Source: Voacanga thouarsii
Taxonomy: Eukaryota; Streptophyta; Magnoliopsida; Gentianales; Apocynaceae
Direction of reading: 5' to 3'
DNA: 64,000 nucleotides
NCBI GenBank assembly: GCA_026120185.1
Contig: JANUWF010002200.1
Coordinates: 3,966,001-4,030,000, forward strand
Notes under the pieces: generated by a model
Databases searched by the model: none
Seen by the model: the letters and a program-made list of their open reading frames with translations, nothing else
Told to the model about the DNA's origin: nothing
Translations under genes and position numbers: made by a program
Shown: positions 1 to 10,147 of the stretch, in pieces
Position numbering within the stretch: position 1 is the first letter of the stretch
Layout of the letters: every line of letters begins with the position of its first letter

Positions 1-675
1 ATTAGTCAATTATTTCTTGATTTCATAGTAAACTGTTCAAACAAATAATATCAATATCTTAGATTGATATATTTGAGCACAACCATACATTTTAACAGTT
101 TAACTTATCAAGGGGCCCATGGATATCTCTCCCATAATTGAGAGGGACAAATTTCTTCACTATCAATCAGATTCCTGTTCTTGATTTATTCTATATCCAA
201 CACTAGTCTAATTTATTATCTGGTTAAAGACAACTTTAGACAACGTCAAAATATAAAATTTATCAAGTAAGAAACAATGATGAATTTAGGTCGAAGGACT
301 TTTAATATCATTATGGTTAGAAAGTACTTATGACATGTTCCATGAAGTACTCTCACAGTGGGTCATGTCCAATACAATGTTCTCTAACATTTATTTATGT
401 TTTGACTTGATATCACAAATATCCATGACCAGTAAAACATAGCCATCAAGTTACAAATATACTAATATTAATTTATTATTGTTTCAATAATAATAATCAA
501 TCAGGGACAGTTTTAAAATAGTCATTGTATTCATTGTTGGGTTTTACTATCAAGTCACGTACTTGATGACCACAAAACAAATGCACTATTCATGGAAAGA
601 AAAACCTCATATTATTATATAAAACACAACGACAATAGTATAAGTACAAATTAACTATAGGGCATATCCCTAACA
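1..675 (-). repeat. Copia-1 3' LTR, partial
   Basis: Aligns with 4561-5500 over its whole visible length with scattered substitutions, and lacks two of the three 132-bp tandem units seen there. Its inner end is the minus-strand LTR start TGTTAGGG at 675. It runs off the left edge of the window. Confidence 0.9.
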
Positions 676-690
676 GTCTCCCACTTGCAC
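676..690 (-). other. Copia-1 polypurine tract
   Basis: On the minus strand this reads GTGCAAGTGGGAGAC and abuts the LTR start TGTTAGGG. It is the plus-strand primer site of reverse transcription. AAGTGGGAGA is the typical copia PPT and recurs before the 3' LTRs of Copia-4 and Copia-6. Confidence 0.85.
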
Positions 691-695
691 TAAGA

Positions 696-1076
696 CTAAT
701 TTGGCATAAGCCGTAATCCTATTGATCTAGTATGACTATCTTGTTTAGACGATGGGAGAGGTATTGTCAGTGGATCTGCAACATTGTCATCAGTTGATAC
801 TTTGCATACTTTGACATCTCCTCTATCAATAATTTCTCGAATGAGATGAAAATGTCTAAGTATATGTTTGGATCGGTGATGTGATCTTAGTTTCTTAGCC
901 TGTGCAATGGCTCCATTGTTGTCACAATAGAGATCCACTGGATTCACAATACTAGGAACTATATCTAGTTCTGTAATGAACTTTTTAATCCAAACTGCTT
1001 CTTTAGCTGCAGCTGAGGTAGCTACATATTTAGCTTCTGTAGTAGAATCGGCCACGGTGTCTTGCTTTGAACTTTT
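696..1076 (-). pseudogene. Copia-1 RNase H C-terminal half
   Basis: This is the C-terminal part of copia RNase H, which degrades the RNA strand of the RNA-DNA hybrid. Visible signatures are DSTTEAKYVA, the LYCDNNGAIA block, and the HILRHFHLIRE stretch near the end that leads to the PPT. It lies in the same frame as the RT upstream but is cut off by a TGA at 1077-1079, where relatives read GGAVLWRS, so a Trp codon has become a stop. STTEAEY-type motifs usually carry E where this copy has K (TEAKY), another sign of decay. The reading ends within a few bases of the PPT. Confidence 0.85.
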
Positions 1077-2294
1077 TCAGCTTACAGCACCTCCATTCAA
1101 ATAAAATAGAAAACTTGATTGCGATCTGTAATCATCTATGTCGGACCGAAAACTAGTATCAGTGTAACCATTTACAACTAGCTCGCCTTCTTGTCCTCCA
1201 TAAACTAAGAACATATCTTTAGTTCTTCTTAAGTACTTCAGTATGTTCTTGATAGCAATCCAGTGTGCCTCTCCAGGATTTGACTGAAACCTACTTGTCA
1301 TGCTTAATGTATACGATACATCGGGTCGAGTACATAACATGGCATACATGATAAACCCTATAGTGAAAGCGTATGGTATCTTGTTCATGCACTCTTCTTC
1401 ATCCTTCGTAGAAGGATTTTGAGTTTTGCTAAGCTTAATGCCATGTGACATTGGCAAGAATCCTCTCTTAAAGTCTTGCACACTGAACCTTTTCAGTACC
1501 TTGTCAACGTATGCACTTTGACTTAGTCTAATTAGCTTTGTAGATCTATCTCTATAGATTCTTATACCTAGAATATAGGTAGCTTCACCTAAGTCTTTCA
1601 TTGAGAAATAATTTCCCAACCAAGTCTTTACACTTTGTAGAGTTGGGATGTCGATTCCAATGAGTAAGATGTTATCAACGTAAAGTACCAAAAAGACTAT
1701 TGCATTCCCACTTGTTTTCTTATAAACACAAGGCTCATCTTCAATTTTGATAAAGTTAAATCCTTTAATTGCTTCATCAAAACGAAGATTCCAGTTTCGA
1801 GATGCTTGCTTCAATCCATAAATGGATCTTTGAAGCTTGCACACTTCATTAGAATTCAAAAGATCATCAAAACCCTCAAGTTGTGTCATGTACACATCCT
1901 CGAGTAAGTTTCCATTGAGAAATGCGGTTTTGACATCCATTTGTCAAATATCATAATCATAATATGTTGCTATGGCAAGAAGAATTTTAATAGATTTAAG
2001 CATTACAATTGGTAAAAAGGTTTCATCACAATCTATACCATGAGTTTGTCTATAACCTTTTGCTACTGGTCGTGCTTTGTAAGTATGCACATTTCCCTCC
2101 ATGCTTGTTTTCTTTTTGAAAACCCATTTACACCCAATGGTTTTTGAACCTTTAGGTGGATTAACCAAAGTCCAAATCTGGTTATCATACATGGATTGCA
2201 TCTCAGACTTCATAGCCTCTAACCATTTTCCAGAGTCAGAACTCTTAATGGCTTCTAGATAGGAAGTGGGCTCATCATTAACCATAAGCTCCAC
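1077..2294 (-). pseudogene. Copia-1 reverse transcriptase with N-terminal RNase H
   Basis: Copia RT. In order: the N-terminal EAMKSEMQSMYDNQIWTLV block, GCKWVFKKK, the YKARPVAKGYRQ block, MDVKTAFLNG, the SIYGLKQASRNWN block, and the catalytic YVDD region. YVDD is YVDN here (AAC at 1671-1673), which removes a metal-binding Asp. The MYAMLCTRPDVSY and RRTKDMFLVYGG segments follow and lead into RNase H. One in-frame TGA at 1941-1943 falls where relatives have W in the IWQMDVKTAFLNG motif. A second TGA at 1077 ends the reading. No indel separates the pieces, so this part decayed by point mutation. Confidence 0.9.
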
Positions 2295-2662
2295 ATTATG
2301 GTCATCAGTGATGAGGAATCCATATCTCTCAGGTTGTTGAAAAGCCCTATCAAATCTTCGAGGTCCTTGTTCTATAGAAGTAGGCTCATTTTGGACTTGT
2401 GAGCCATCTAATCGAAGTTCATTATTTGGTTCAGGTACTAATTCTCTTGAATCTCATCAAGATGTATTTTACTCACACTGATTCTTTTGGAAATAAATTC
2501 ATTTTCAAGAAAGAATTCATTTCGAGCAACAATTACTCTATTTTCTTTTGGGAGATAAAATTGATATCATTTAGTTTCTTTAGGATACCCCACAAATATG
2601 CATTTATCCGATTTAGGTGTAAGTTTATCAGATAATAATCACTTTACATAAATTTCACAATC
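2295..2662 (-). pseudogene. Copia-1 integrase-RT linker, degenerate
   Basis: The region between integrase and RT. One minus frame still shows DKCIFVGYPKET, the conserved CxFxGY motif of the copia integrase C-terminus, followed by a low-complexity linker typical of copia polyproteins. Stops and frame changes break it. A plus-strand open stretch here (2399-2635) has no recognisable domain and reads as an antisense shadow. Confidence 0.6.
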
Positions 2663-3374
2663 CTAAATCTTGAGAAATGACAAACTAGGTTGTTTCCCAG
2701 TCCATATCTCATATGGCATTTTCTGAACCGATTTAGATGGAACTCGATTTAGTATGAATGTAGCAGTTTCTAGGGCATAACCCCAAAAGGAGATTGAAAG
2801 ATCAGTTTGACTCATCATTGATCGAATCATATCTAATAAAGTCTGATTCCTCCATTCGGATACACCATTCCATTGAGGTGTTCCAGGTGGAGTTAATTGG
2901 GAGATAATTCCACAATTTTTTAAGATGCTCGTCAAACTCGTGACTTAAGTATTCACCACCTCGATCTGATCGAAGTATTTTAATACTTTTGCCAAGTTGA
3001 TTTTGTACTTCATTTTGAAATTCTTTGAATTTTTGGAAAGATTCAGATTTATGTTTCATCAGATATAGGTAGCCATATCTGCTAAAATCATCCGTAAATG
3101 TAATGAAGTACTGAAATCCTCCTCTAGCATGTGAATTTATTAGTCCACATACATCAGTATATATTAGGCGCAATAGATCAGTTGCCCTTTCATTTTGTTT
3201 CTTAAAAGACGCTTTAGTCATTTTGCCTAATAAACAATAATCACATGTTTCGTAAGATTCTAAATCAAACGAATTTAGAAGCCCGTCATTATGAAGCCTT
3301 GTTATGCGTTTCTCATTTATATGGCCCAAACGACAATGCCAGAAGTAAGTCTGATTTAAATCATTGGATTTCAA
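2663..3374 (-). pseudogene. Copia-1 GAG-pre-integrase and integrase, frameshifted
   Basis: The start carries the pre-integrase zinc region (FWHCRLGHINEKRI, then CDYCLLGKMTKASF, an HHCC-type finger). The integrase catalytic core follows: YTDVCG, the FTDDFSRYGYLYL strand, and LRSDRGGEYL with the second catalytic Asp. Near 2915 a frameshift moves the reading to another minus frame, which continues GIISQLTPPGTPQWNGVSEW (third acidic residue E retained) and SFWGYALETATFILN to the end. Integrase inserts the cDNA copy into chromosomes. This copy cannot make it as one chain. Confidence 0.88.
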
Positions 3375-3931
3375 TCTCTTAGTATTAATATTATAAATAG
3401 ACTTGTTTGAAGATCCACGAAGATTGAGAATATAGAGCCCAATTGATAATGAGGCATCTCCATAAAAATACCATTTTTATTAATGGAGTAAATGTTATTC
3501 CTAATAACAAATTCAAAACCTTCTAAATCCAAACAAGAAACTAAAATAATATTCTTATTCATAGCAGGAATATAAAAACAACCATTCAGTTCTAAAACAA
3601 GTCCACTAGGTAAAATTAATTCAAAAGTTCCTACAACTACTGCAGTAACTTTTGCTCCATTCGCAACTCGTAGGTTAACCTCGCCTTTTGCCACGGCTCT
3701 ACTCCCTTTTAGACTCTGCACATTTACACAAATGTGAGATCCACAACTGGTATCCAATACCCATGAATCAGAAGTAGATAAATTAATTTCTATAACATAA
3801 ATACCTGAAGCGACAGTCTCACTGTCCTTCTTTTTCTTTGCTTCAAAATAGAGTTTACAATTTCTTAACCAATGTCCTTGTTCTCCACAATGGTGGCAAG
3901 CTCCCTCATTTGGTGTCAATTTTCCAACCAT
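3371..3931 (-). pseudogene. Copia-1 Gag zinc knuckle plus aspartic protease
   Basis: Begins with the CCHC zinc knuckle CHHCGEQGHWLRNC, the C-terminal RNA-binding part of Gag. Next comes the protease: WVLDTSCGSHICVN aligns with the copia DSGA(T/S) active-site region but reads D-T-S instead of D-S-G. The GAG_pre-integrase lead-in follows (SGLVLELNGCFYIPAMNKN). The capsid-like N-terminal half of Gag is absent. Reading upstream in frame soon meets a stop near 3950 and then the LTR/leader. The downstream integrase is in another frame and overlaps by 4 bases. Confidence 0.85.
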
Positions 3932-3945
3932 GTCTTTACACTTTG

Positions 3946-5500
3946 ATGAGTGCTAGTGCCTAGGGTTTGAGAGTTTTTTTTTCCTAGTGAATAGAGGCAC
4001 GAATTTTCAACAGAACAGAACTGTTGAGAAGATAGCTAGGGTTTTCTTAAAAACTCCGAACCTCTAAGAGTCCAAATTTGATAATATCTTATCGTATTTT
4101 AATTTAAATTCAAATTAAATTAAAAACTGATATGATAAGATTCTATCATTATCTCAGTAATTTAACTAATTAATTTACCGAGTCAAATTCTTATAATCTG
4201 GACATCATCCAGATACATCGAATGTGGACATATTTCCAGATTCATTGTATCTGGTAAATTTTCTAGATTTGATTAACTTAGACATATGTCCAGATTCATC
4301 GAATCTGGTTACTAGAAAAATAATCTAACAAGTTCGCTTGTTGTGTGACCCTATAGGTTCATTTAATATTGGCAGTGTGCCTAAATCATATTTAAATGGC
4401 CCACAAGTTCTAAGCGGTTTTTAGCAAAATATTATAACTATCCAGGTTAAATGAAGATCAGTGATCTTTTTTTTTAACCAAACCACAATTTTATATTTAG
4501 TCATTTTGTCACACGATATCCAGATTAAGCATACGCACGGAGCATGTCATCCTTATTAAGCATAATAAATTATTTCTTGATTTCATAGTAGACTGTTCAA
4601 ACAAATAATATCAATATCTTAGATTGATGTATTTGAGCACGGCCATGCATTTTAACAGTCTAACTTATCAATGGGCCAATGGATATCTCTCCCATAATTG
4701 AGATGGACAAATTCTTTCACTATCAATCAATTTCCTCTTCTTGATTTATTCTATATCCAACACTAGTCTAATTTATTATCTGGTTAAAGACAACTTTAGA
4801 CAACGTCAAAATATAGAATTTATCAAGTAGGAAACAATGATGAATTTAGGTCGAAGGACTTTTAATATCATTATGATTTATTCTATATCCAACACTAGTC
4901 TAATTTATTATCTGGTTAAAGACAACTTTAGACAACGTCAAAATATAGAATTTATCAAGTAGGAAACAATGATGAATTTAGGTCGAAGGACTTTTAATAT
5001 CATTATGATTTATTCTATATCCAACACTAGTCTAATTTATTATCTGGTTAAAGACAACTTTAGACAACTTCAAAATATAGAATTTATCAAGTAGGAAACA
5101 ATGATGAATTTAGGTCGAAGGACTTTTAATATCATTATGGTTAGAAAGTACTTATGACATGTTCCATGAAGTACTCTCACAGTGGGTCATGTCTAATACA
5201 ATGTTCTCTAACATTTATTTATGTTTTAACTTGATATTACAAAAATCCATGACCAGTAAATTATAGCCATCAAGTTACAAACATACTAGTCTTAATTTAT
5301 TATTGTTCCAATAATAATAATCGATCAGGGACAATTTTAGAATAGTCATTGTATTCATTGTTGGGTTTTACTATCAAGTCACGTACTTGATGACCACAAA
5401 ACAAAATGCACTATTCATGAAAAGAAAAACCTCATATTATTATATAAAACACAACGACAATAGTATAAGTACAAATTAACTCTAGGGCATATCCCTAACA
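3946..5500 (-). repeat. Copia-1 5' LTR and short leader
   Basis: The outer end is fixed at 5500 by TGTTAGGG. Identity to the left LTR covers 4561-5500. Further left the paired LTR is out of the window, so the inner boundary is uncertain. No TGGTATCAGAGC primer site is visible before the truncated gag, consistent with a deletion that took the PBS and the Gag N-terminus. The segment 3960-4080 looks like a transcribed leader. The LTR contains three 132-bp tandem units (4743-5138). Confidence 0.7.
4743..5138. repeat. 132-bp tandem triplication inside the Copia-1 5' LTR
   Basis: Three head-to-tail copies start at 4743, 4875 and 5007, each beginning GATTTATTCTATATCC. Copies 1 and 2 look identical, and copy 3 has at least one substitution (AACTTC for AACGTC). 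The 3' LTR of the same element holds one copy (183-314). Confidence 0.95.
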
Positions 5501-5800
5501 CAGCTCTTCCACTGTAAGGGCCCAAACTTGTACTCTATTTCCCACACGTCATCCATGTTCGCCCTTTTGGAGTCTTCTAATCTTTCTAAACCCCTGCAAA
5601 GAGTTATAGATGTGATCAGTGGCTCTTGGATCAACAATCCAAGTGGAAGTTGATCCAACCATTGATATGGACTCTAGATAGAAAACATTACCTGTGGAGT
5701 TTTTCTTGGCTTGAAGATCTAGACACTCATTTTTTCAGTGTCCCTTTAGTCCACATTTGAAACACTTGCCCTTAGGTTTGTCTTTGGGCTGGGTCTTAGG
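5501..5800 (-). pseudogene. Copia-2 zinc knuckle and protease start
   Basis: Minus-strand reading shows CFKCGLKGH followed by a TGA (5735-5737) where the knuckle Trp belongs, then KNECLDLQAKK. The protease lead follows: ESISMVGSTSTWIVDPRATDHI, whose active site reads DPRA instead of DSGA. The domain is cut at 5501 by the Copia-1 insertion. Both the knuckle and the protease active site are damaged. Confidence 0.8.
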
Positions 5801-6496
5801 CTAGGCCGATGCGTTCCCCTTCTTCTTCTTGAACTTCTTGGGCTTGGGCCCAGTTCTAGAAGATGAAGTTTTAACAATCATAGCCTTAGATTGTGGCTTC
5901 ATAACCTTCTCTGCCATCTGGAGCTCCTTCATCAACTCAGTTAAACCCATGTTTAACTTGTTCATGTTGTAATTTAACTTGAACTGAGTAAAGGAACCCA
6001 GTAGAGATTCGAGAACTATATCCACTTGGCTCTCAGGGTCAATAACAGCTCCTAAGATTTCTGCCTCCTCGAACACAGCAATCATCTTGAGCATAGGCTC
6101 TATGACTGATGCTCCCTCAGTCATCTTAGTGTTAATGATAGTTCGAAGAACCTCTTGCCTTGCGGTCCAGCTCTTATCCGCGAACATCGTGGCTAATGAT
6201 TGAGTTATATCATATGCAGTGGGCATGTGCTCATGTTTGGATTGGAGCACATTAGACATGGTGGCCAACATGTAACAACGAGCCATCTCGTCGGCCTTCT
6301 TCCACGCCTTTTCAGCCTCTCGCTCCTTAGCGGTGGAACCCTCCCCGATAACAGGGCAGGTTTCGTAAAGGATATACTTATACTCTTCTACTGTGAGTAT
6401 TATGTCTAGGTTCCTCTTCCAATCCACATAGTTTAGTCCCATTAGCTTATTCCCTCTGAGAATAACGGCCAATGGACTAAAAGAACCTCCCACCAT
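5801..6496 (-). CDS. Copia-2 Gag N-terminal (capsid-like) region
   Basis: An open frame of about 231 residues from ATG 6494-6496 (MVGGSFSPLAVIL). A longer in-frame start at 6577 adds only leader-derived residues. Copia-5 starts gag at the matching ATG, and in Copia-4 that codon is ATA. The protein matches plant copia Gag (UBN2/DUF4219-type): the N-terminal NYVDWKRNLDIILT motif, a central helical region, FKLNYNMNKLNMGLTELMKE, and a Lys-rich tail (KPKKFKKKKGN). Copia Gag assembles the virus-like particle around element RNA. A TAG at 5801-5803 stops it just before the zinc knuckle, where Copia-3 has a Gln codon, so the product would lack the knuckle. It is the best preserved gag in the window. 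Confidence 0.85.
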   Translation of the reverse strand: MVGGSFSPLAVILRGNKLMGLNYVDWKRNLDIILTVEEYKYILYETCPVIGEGSTAKEREAEKAWKKADEMARCYMLATMSNVLQSKHEHMPTAYDITQSLATMFADKSWTARQEVLRTIINTKMTEGASVIEPMLKMIAVFEEAEILGAVIDPESQVDIVLESLLGSFTQFKLNYNMNKLNMGLTELMKELQMAEKVMKPQSKAMIVKTSSSRTGPKPKKFKKKKGNASA

Positions 6497-8193
6497 TTCT
6501 GAAAAATCGAAATATAAAAGAAAAATATTTAGTTTGTGAAAACAAAATAAATTTGTGCACTTTATCCTTATTATCAAAACTAATAATAAATAATTTGGCT
6601 CTTAGAAAAACTGACATAGTTTCTTGGGAAGATTAACAGTTTCCTAAGTTAAGTGTGTTAACCACCACAAATTAATTTCCCTTCTAGGTAATGATCTAAA
6701 AGATAACTCCAACGAGGGGATGGCTATTTTCTCTCATTTCCTATGGACATACCTCGTACTATGACCTCCAATGAGGGCCTGGCCGATTATAGTACGTGCC
6801 CCGAGTTATTAATTACATTCCTCCATTAGATCTAGATCCTTGTGGTATCCCCATCCTATACAGGTTCACTCCTAGGGTGACGCGAGGGGACCCACGATCT
6901 TTAATAAGGATCGTGATGGAAGCCGTGGGGCCGTTGGAACCCCTCTCTCACTTAGTCTTTTAAAACAAGGGTTTTCTGAAAACTATCATTTTGAAAATTT
7001 CTAGTAAGTTTTCCCTTAACTCAAAAAATAAAATGTCGAAGTCCATAAAAATCTCTATGTCAAGGTTTATATCATTTGAGAGTTTTTCCCATGGACTAAT
7101 TTTATTTAAGTTAAAAACTTAATGATTTCAAAAAAATTTCAATTAAAACTTTCTAGAGACTTTAGTCTCAAGTTTATTTAACAAAACAATTTTTCTTTGT
7201 GCTAAAATTAAAACAAAATGGATTTCTATTTTAACTTACAAAAATATCTAAATCCAATATATTTTCTATGTCAATGATTAAATCCTTTGAGAAAATATCT
7301 AAGGATTAATTTTTGTTCAAGTTAAAATAACCATTTAATTTGTAGAAAAATATTTTCCATGTAAAAAATATTCCCAAAGACTTTGGTCTTTGAGAAAACG
7401 TGCACATAGGTACATAAAAATAAATATCATGTTAGAAAACAGTAGACGTTTTCATGCTTTTCTATTTTTAAACCTAAGTGCCCAGATAATAGAATTAAAC
7501 ACATTAATTAATTAATTAATTAATTAATTAATTAATTAATGGTCTTGTTTAATCCTAAAATCCCTTACTAATATTTTTCATTAAAAAAATTCCATGAATA
7601 TTAACTATTGCAAAAATATTAAATTCACCTGGTATGGACCCTAAAACTAAAAGGAAAACGCAAGAAAAATTACTAGGAAAAAAAAAAATTTTCTCCTTGG
7701 TCCATTGCACCCGCCGCACTGAATCAAGCACCTCATCTACACTGTGGTTCACTGCACCCGTCGCACAGAACTAGGACCCATGGGTGACCTAAAATTCGGA
7801 CGCGAGTCCAGACCCTAGTCGGCGCCTGTTCGGGCGGCCTAGCCGGCACCGATTCTAATCTGGACGAGTTCGTCCTGCAATTTTTTTTTTGTGATTTTCT
7901 TCTGCAAATTTTCTCTATTTTTCTGTGCAACTTCTAGTACCATTGGCTCTTCGATTTCAATCCCAATACAATGAAATCAACAAAAATTAACAACCACCTA
8001 TATCCATTAATATTGGGCTTGCACGATTTGCAAGGAAAAACAGTAAATTACACATCTCCTATACCTCAATCCGAGAGGTTTAACAGAGAATTTATCTATA
8101 CTAAAAGAGCGAAGGATCATAATTTAATCACACTTATGTGTTCAGTTTTATTCAACTAGATGCATGCTCCCAATATTTTCACAAAACCTTCAT
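6497..8193 (-). other. Copia-2 5' leader (PBS to gag), non-coding
   Basis: About 1.7 kb with no credible gene. Homologous leaders occur in Copia-3 (17922-19667), Copia-4 (22896-24689) and Copia-5 (33371-35149), and share CTTTGGTCTTTGAGAAAACG-like blocks and a TTAA repeat. Unlike those, this copy has a GC-rich GGCGCC/CCGGCACC patch (7799-7865) rather than GAGGAAG repeats. Such leaders usually hold packaging and dimerisation signals; that role is inferred here. Confidence 0.75.
7504..7540. repeat. (TTAA)n microsatellite in Copia-2 leader
   Basis: About nine uninterrupted TTAA units. The homologous site in the Copia-3, -4 and -5 leaders has only two to four units, so this is a local expansion. 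Confidence 0.95.
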
Positions 8194-8205
8194 GCTCTGA
8201 TACCA
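8194..8205 (-). other. Copia-2 primer-binding site
   Basis: Minus strand TGGTATCAGAGC, complementary to the 3' end of plant initiator tRNA-Met, two bases inside the LTR end. It primes minus-strand cDNA synthesis. Confidence 0.93.
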
Positions 8206-8207
8206 AT

Positions 8208-8566
8208 TGAAGGCATAGAAAGGGAAAAACGCAGGGCAGGCAGTGGAAGCGAAAACCGAAAAATTGAAGAACAGAGGAATTCCCAAACAGAGCTGGCGCC
8301 GGCTCGGGCAACCCTAGCCGACACCGGTCCTACTCTGGCGGGACTCCGAGGTTAAAAATTTCTTACCTCTTTTTCTTGTTCTAAGAATTGGTTGGATCGG
8401 AATGTGTGCAACCAGGGTAGGTGCGCTGGTGGAAACCTCTGGTGCGATTCTTGCAAGCCTCCTACTCCGTCTTTACATGTAGGTGAACGCCAAACTCTCG
8501 ACCTTCCAGTATATGGCCTGCCTAATTCCGTTTAGTGAACAACTTACAGACTAAGGAATATTTTTT

Positions 8567-8599
<33 letters not shown>

Positions 8600-10017
8600 T
8601 GTGGTTCTTTCATAGAGAAGAGGCTGTCAAAAATAACGACGTTATTTTTCATTCGTCTATTTAACCTAAATAAAACCTTAGGTTAAACTGGATTGGGCCA
8701 TTAGACTCTTAGTTTAGCCTTTTGGATTAAATTCATTATTCAAATTAGAACTAACTAATTGGCCCAACAAATAATTAATTTCCCAGCCCAAATAAACTAG
8801 GCCAATTAACAAGCCTATATTAGTTTAGTCCCAGGTTAATCTTTAATTATTCAAACTGGGTCAAAGCTCTGAATAATTAATCAACCCACCAAACTAATTT
8901 AATTAATTCTCTCTCTCCATGGACCTTTATTTTATTCTAACCCAACAAATAAATCAAGCTACTTAAATAAAATAAATTTTATTTAATTTAATTTAATACC
9001 AATTCCTTAGCCTGTATTTAATTAGGACTCACGGTCTATACTGGAGACCAAAAGACACATGCCTTGGCTACTATAATGACCAAAATACCCTTACCATATA
9101 AATAGCTGTATTTTACATTTTAAATATTTCCTAATATCACCATAAGAAAATATTGACCCCAAGGACAATGCTGCGTGAGCAAAGTCTCCGACCTATAGGT
9201 GTAATGACTAAAATACCCCTCTATACATCGCCATACATTTAGAGAGGAAAAAGTGTACTAACACATTTCTAAATGACATTTACCATCCTTAGGCTTCTAG
9301 TCCAATGATCCACGACTTCCTGGATTGTTTCCGCTTTCCAAGAGAGCTACCCTAAAGTAAACATCCAAGTCATGTTTCCCAGGGCCCTAGATGTTTAGAT
9401 CATTCAGACAACCACAAGGGGTGATATAGTATATAAACTATCTTGTACAAGTCTGTCTTAACTAACTAGTCACACATACCCAACATGCAAGTATATTAGC
9501 TCTACGATAGAACCTCAACTATAGCACATCAAAGTATATGCTTCCAGCTTCGTCAGACCACCAACTCATACTTAAGTCGTAGAGTACTAGTCTACGTTGT
9601 AGCGGTAGTAGCCTAGGTTTTTACCATATAATACTTTAAGAAACCACTACTACAGGACCTGTTCTACGTATTCGAAATATGCTTATGTCATGAAGTGAGT
9701 GGACTACTCACTGGCTAAAAGTAAGCCATTCCCCATTTGGAATTCACAACATAATAACCTAGACATGATGAGATTCCCATTCTCATCAATCGGTTAAGAA
9801 CGAATGTTTATGTGTTAAGTAAGACGTGATCCATACCTTACTGTGAAAGACTTCCATTCACATGGACTACTTACTTAAACATAATGGGTCTTTTCCAAAT
9901 GTAATTGTACACAAATAAAAGTATAAATTCACAAATAATTTCTGAAAATAAATTATTTTATTAAAACATTCGATATTTACATCAGAAACCTAGTCTAAGA
10001 GGGCATATTTCCCAACA
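8208..10017 (-). repeat. Copia-2 5' LTR
   Basis: About 1.81 kb, TG...CA on both ends. The minus-strand start is TGTTGGGAAATATGCCCTC at 10017 and the inner end abuts the PBS spacer. It matches the other family LTRs in this window along most of its length, including the CGAATACGTAGAA and GACGAAGCTGGAAG blocks. The last ~350 bases (8208-8560) differ from the Copia-3/-4 type and hold a GC-rich GGCGCC patch and an (AG)n run. Confidence 0.92.
8567..8600. repeat. (AG)n microsatellite
   Basis: AG dinucleotide run with one AAAG interruption, inside the Copia-2 LTR. Confidence 0.9.
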
Positions 10018-10147
10018 TGAGGTACTTAATAATATGCTTTACAGCTTGCCAATGAACCTCCCTAGGGTTTGACTGATATCTACTAACTAAGCCTACGACA
10101 AAGCAGATATCTGGCCTAGTGCACAGCATGGCGAACATGAGGTTTCT
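10018..10147 (-). pseudogene. Copia-3 RT/RNase H connection fragment
   Basis: The minus strand reads NLMFAMLCTRPDICF, then a VGLVSRYQSNP-like stretch, then VHWQAVKHIIKYL. This is the conserved segment between the RT palm/thumb and RNase H. It is contiguous in protein order with 14712 onward, which ends at DRMSRI, except that about seven residues (PYASxVG) are missing at the Gypsy-1 junction. Confidence 0.85.

Larger units (their letters stand above)
1..5500 (-). mobile_element. Copia-1: Ty1/copia LTR retrotransposon, defective
   Basis: Minus-strand copia element bounded by a partial 3' LTR (1-675) and a 5' LTR ending at 5500. Both LTRs start with TGTTAGGGATATGCCC on the minus strand. Between them the domains run zinc knuckle, protease, integrase, RT and RNase H, which is Ty1/copia order. 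The Gag N-terminal region is missing and pol carries frameshifts and stops. The outer end of the 3' LTR lies left of the window. At 5501 the sequence changes to the protease region of Copia-2, so Copia-1 is nested in Copia-2. The family differs from the other copias here in LTR and protein sequence. Confidence 0.9.
5501..10017 (-). mobile_element. Copia-2: Ty1/copia element, 5' half
   Basis: Minus-strand copia element of the main family in this window. From right to left: 5' LTR (8208-10017), PBS, 1.7-kb leader, gag, zinc knuckle and the start of protease. There Copia-1 interrupts it at 5500/5501. The rest of pol and the 3' LTR should lie left of the window. Its right end joins an internal RT segment of Copia-3, so it is inserted there. 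Confidence 0.88.

Noticed and set aside
2399..2635. Plus-strand frame in Copia-1
   Set aside because: Antisense to the integrase-RT linker; no recognisable domain.
4743..5138. Possible CRISPR-like direct repeats
   Set aside because: 132-bp units with no spacers, within an LTR of a plant element; a simple tandem triplication.
8191..8210. tRNA-like 3' end matches (TGGTATCAGAGC sites)
   Set aside because: Each lies two bases inside an LTR end and is a primer-binding site; no tRNA cloverleaf surrounds it.
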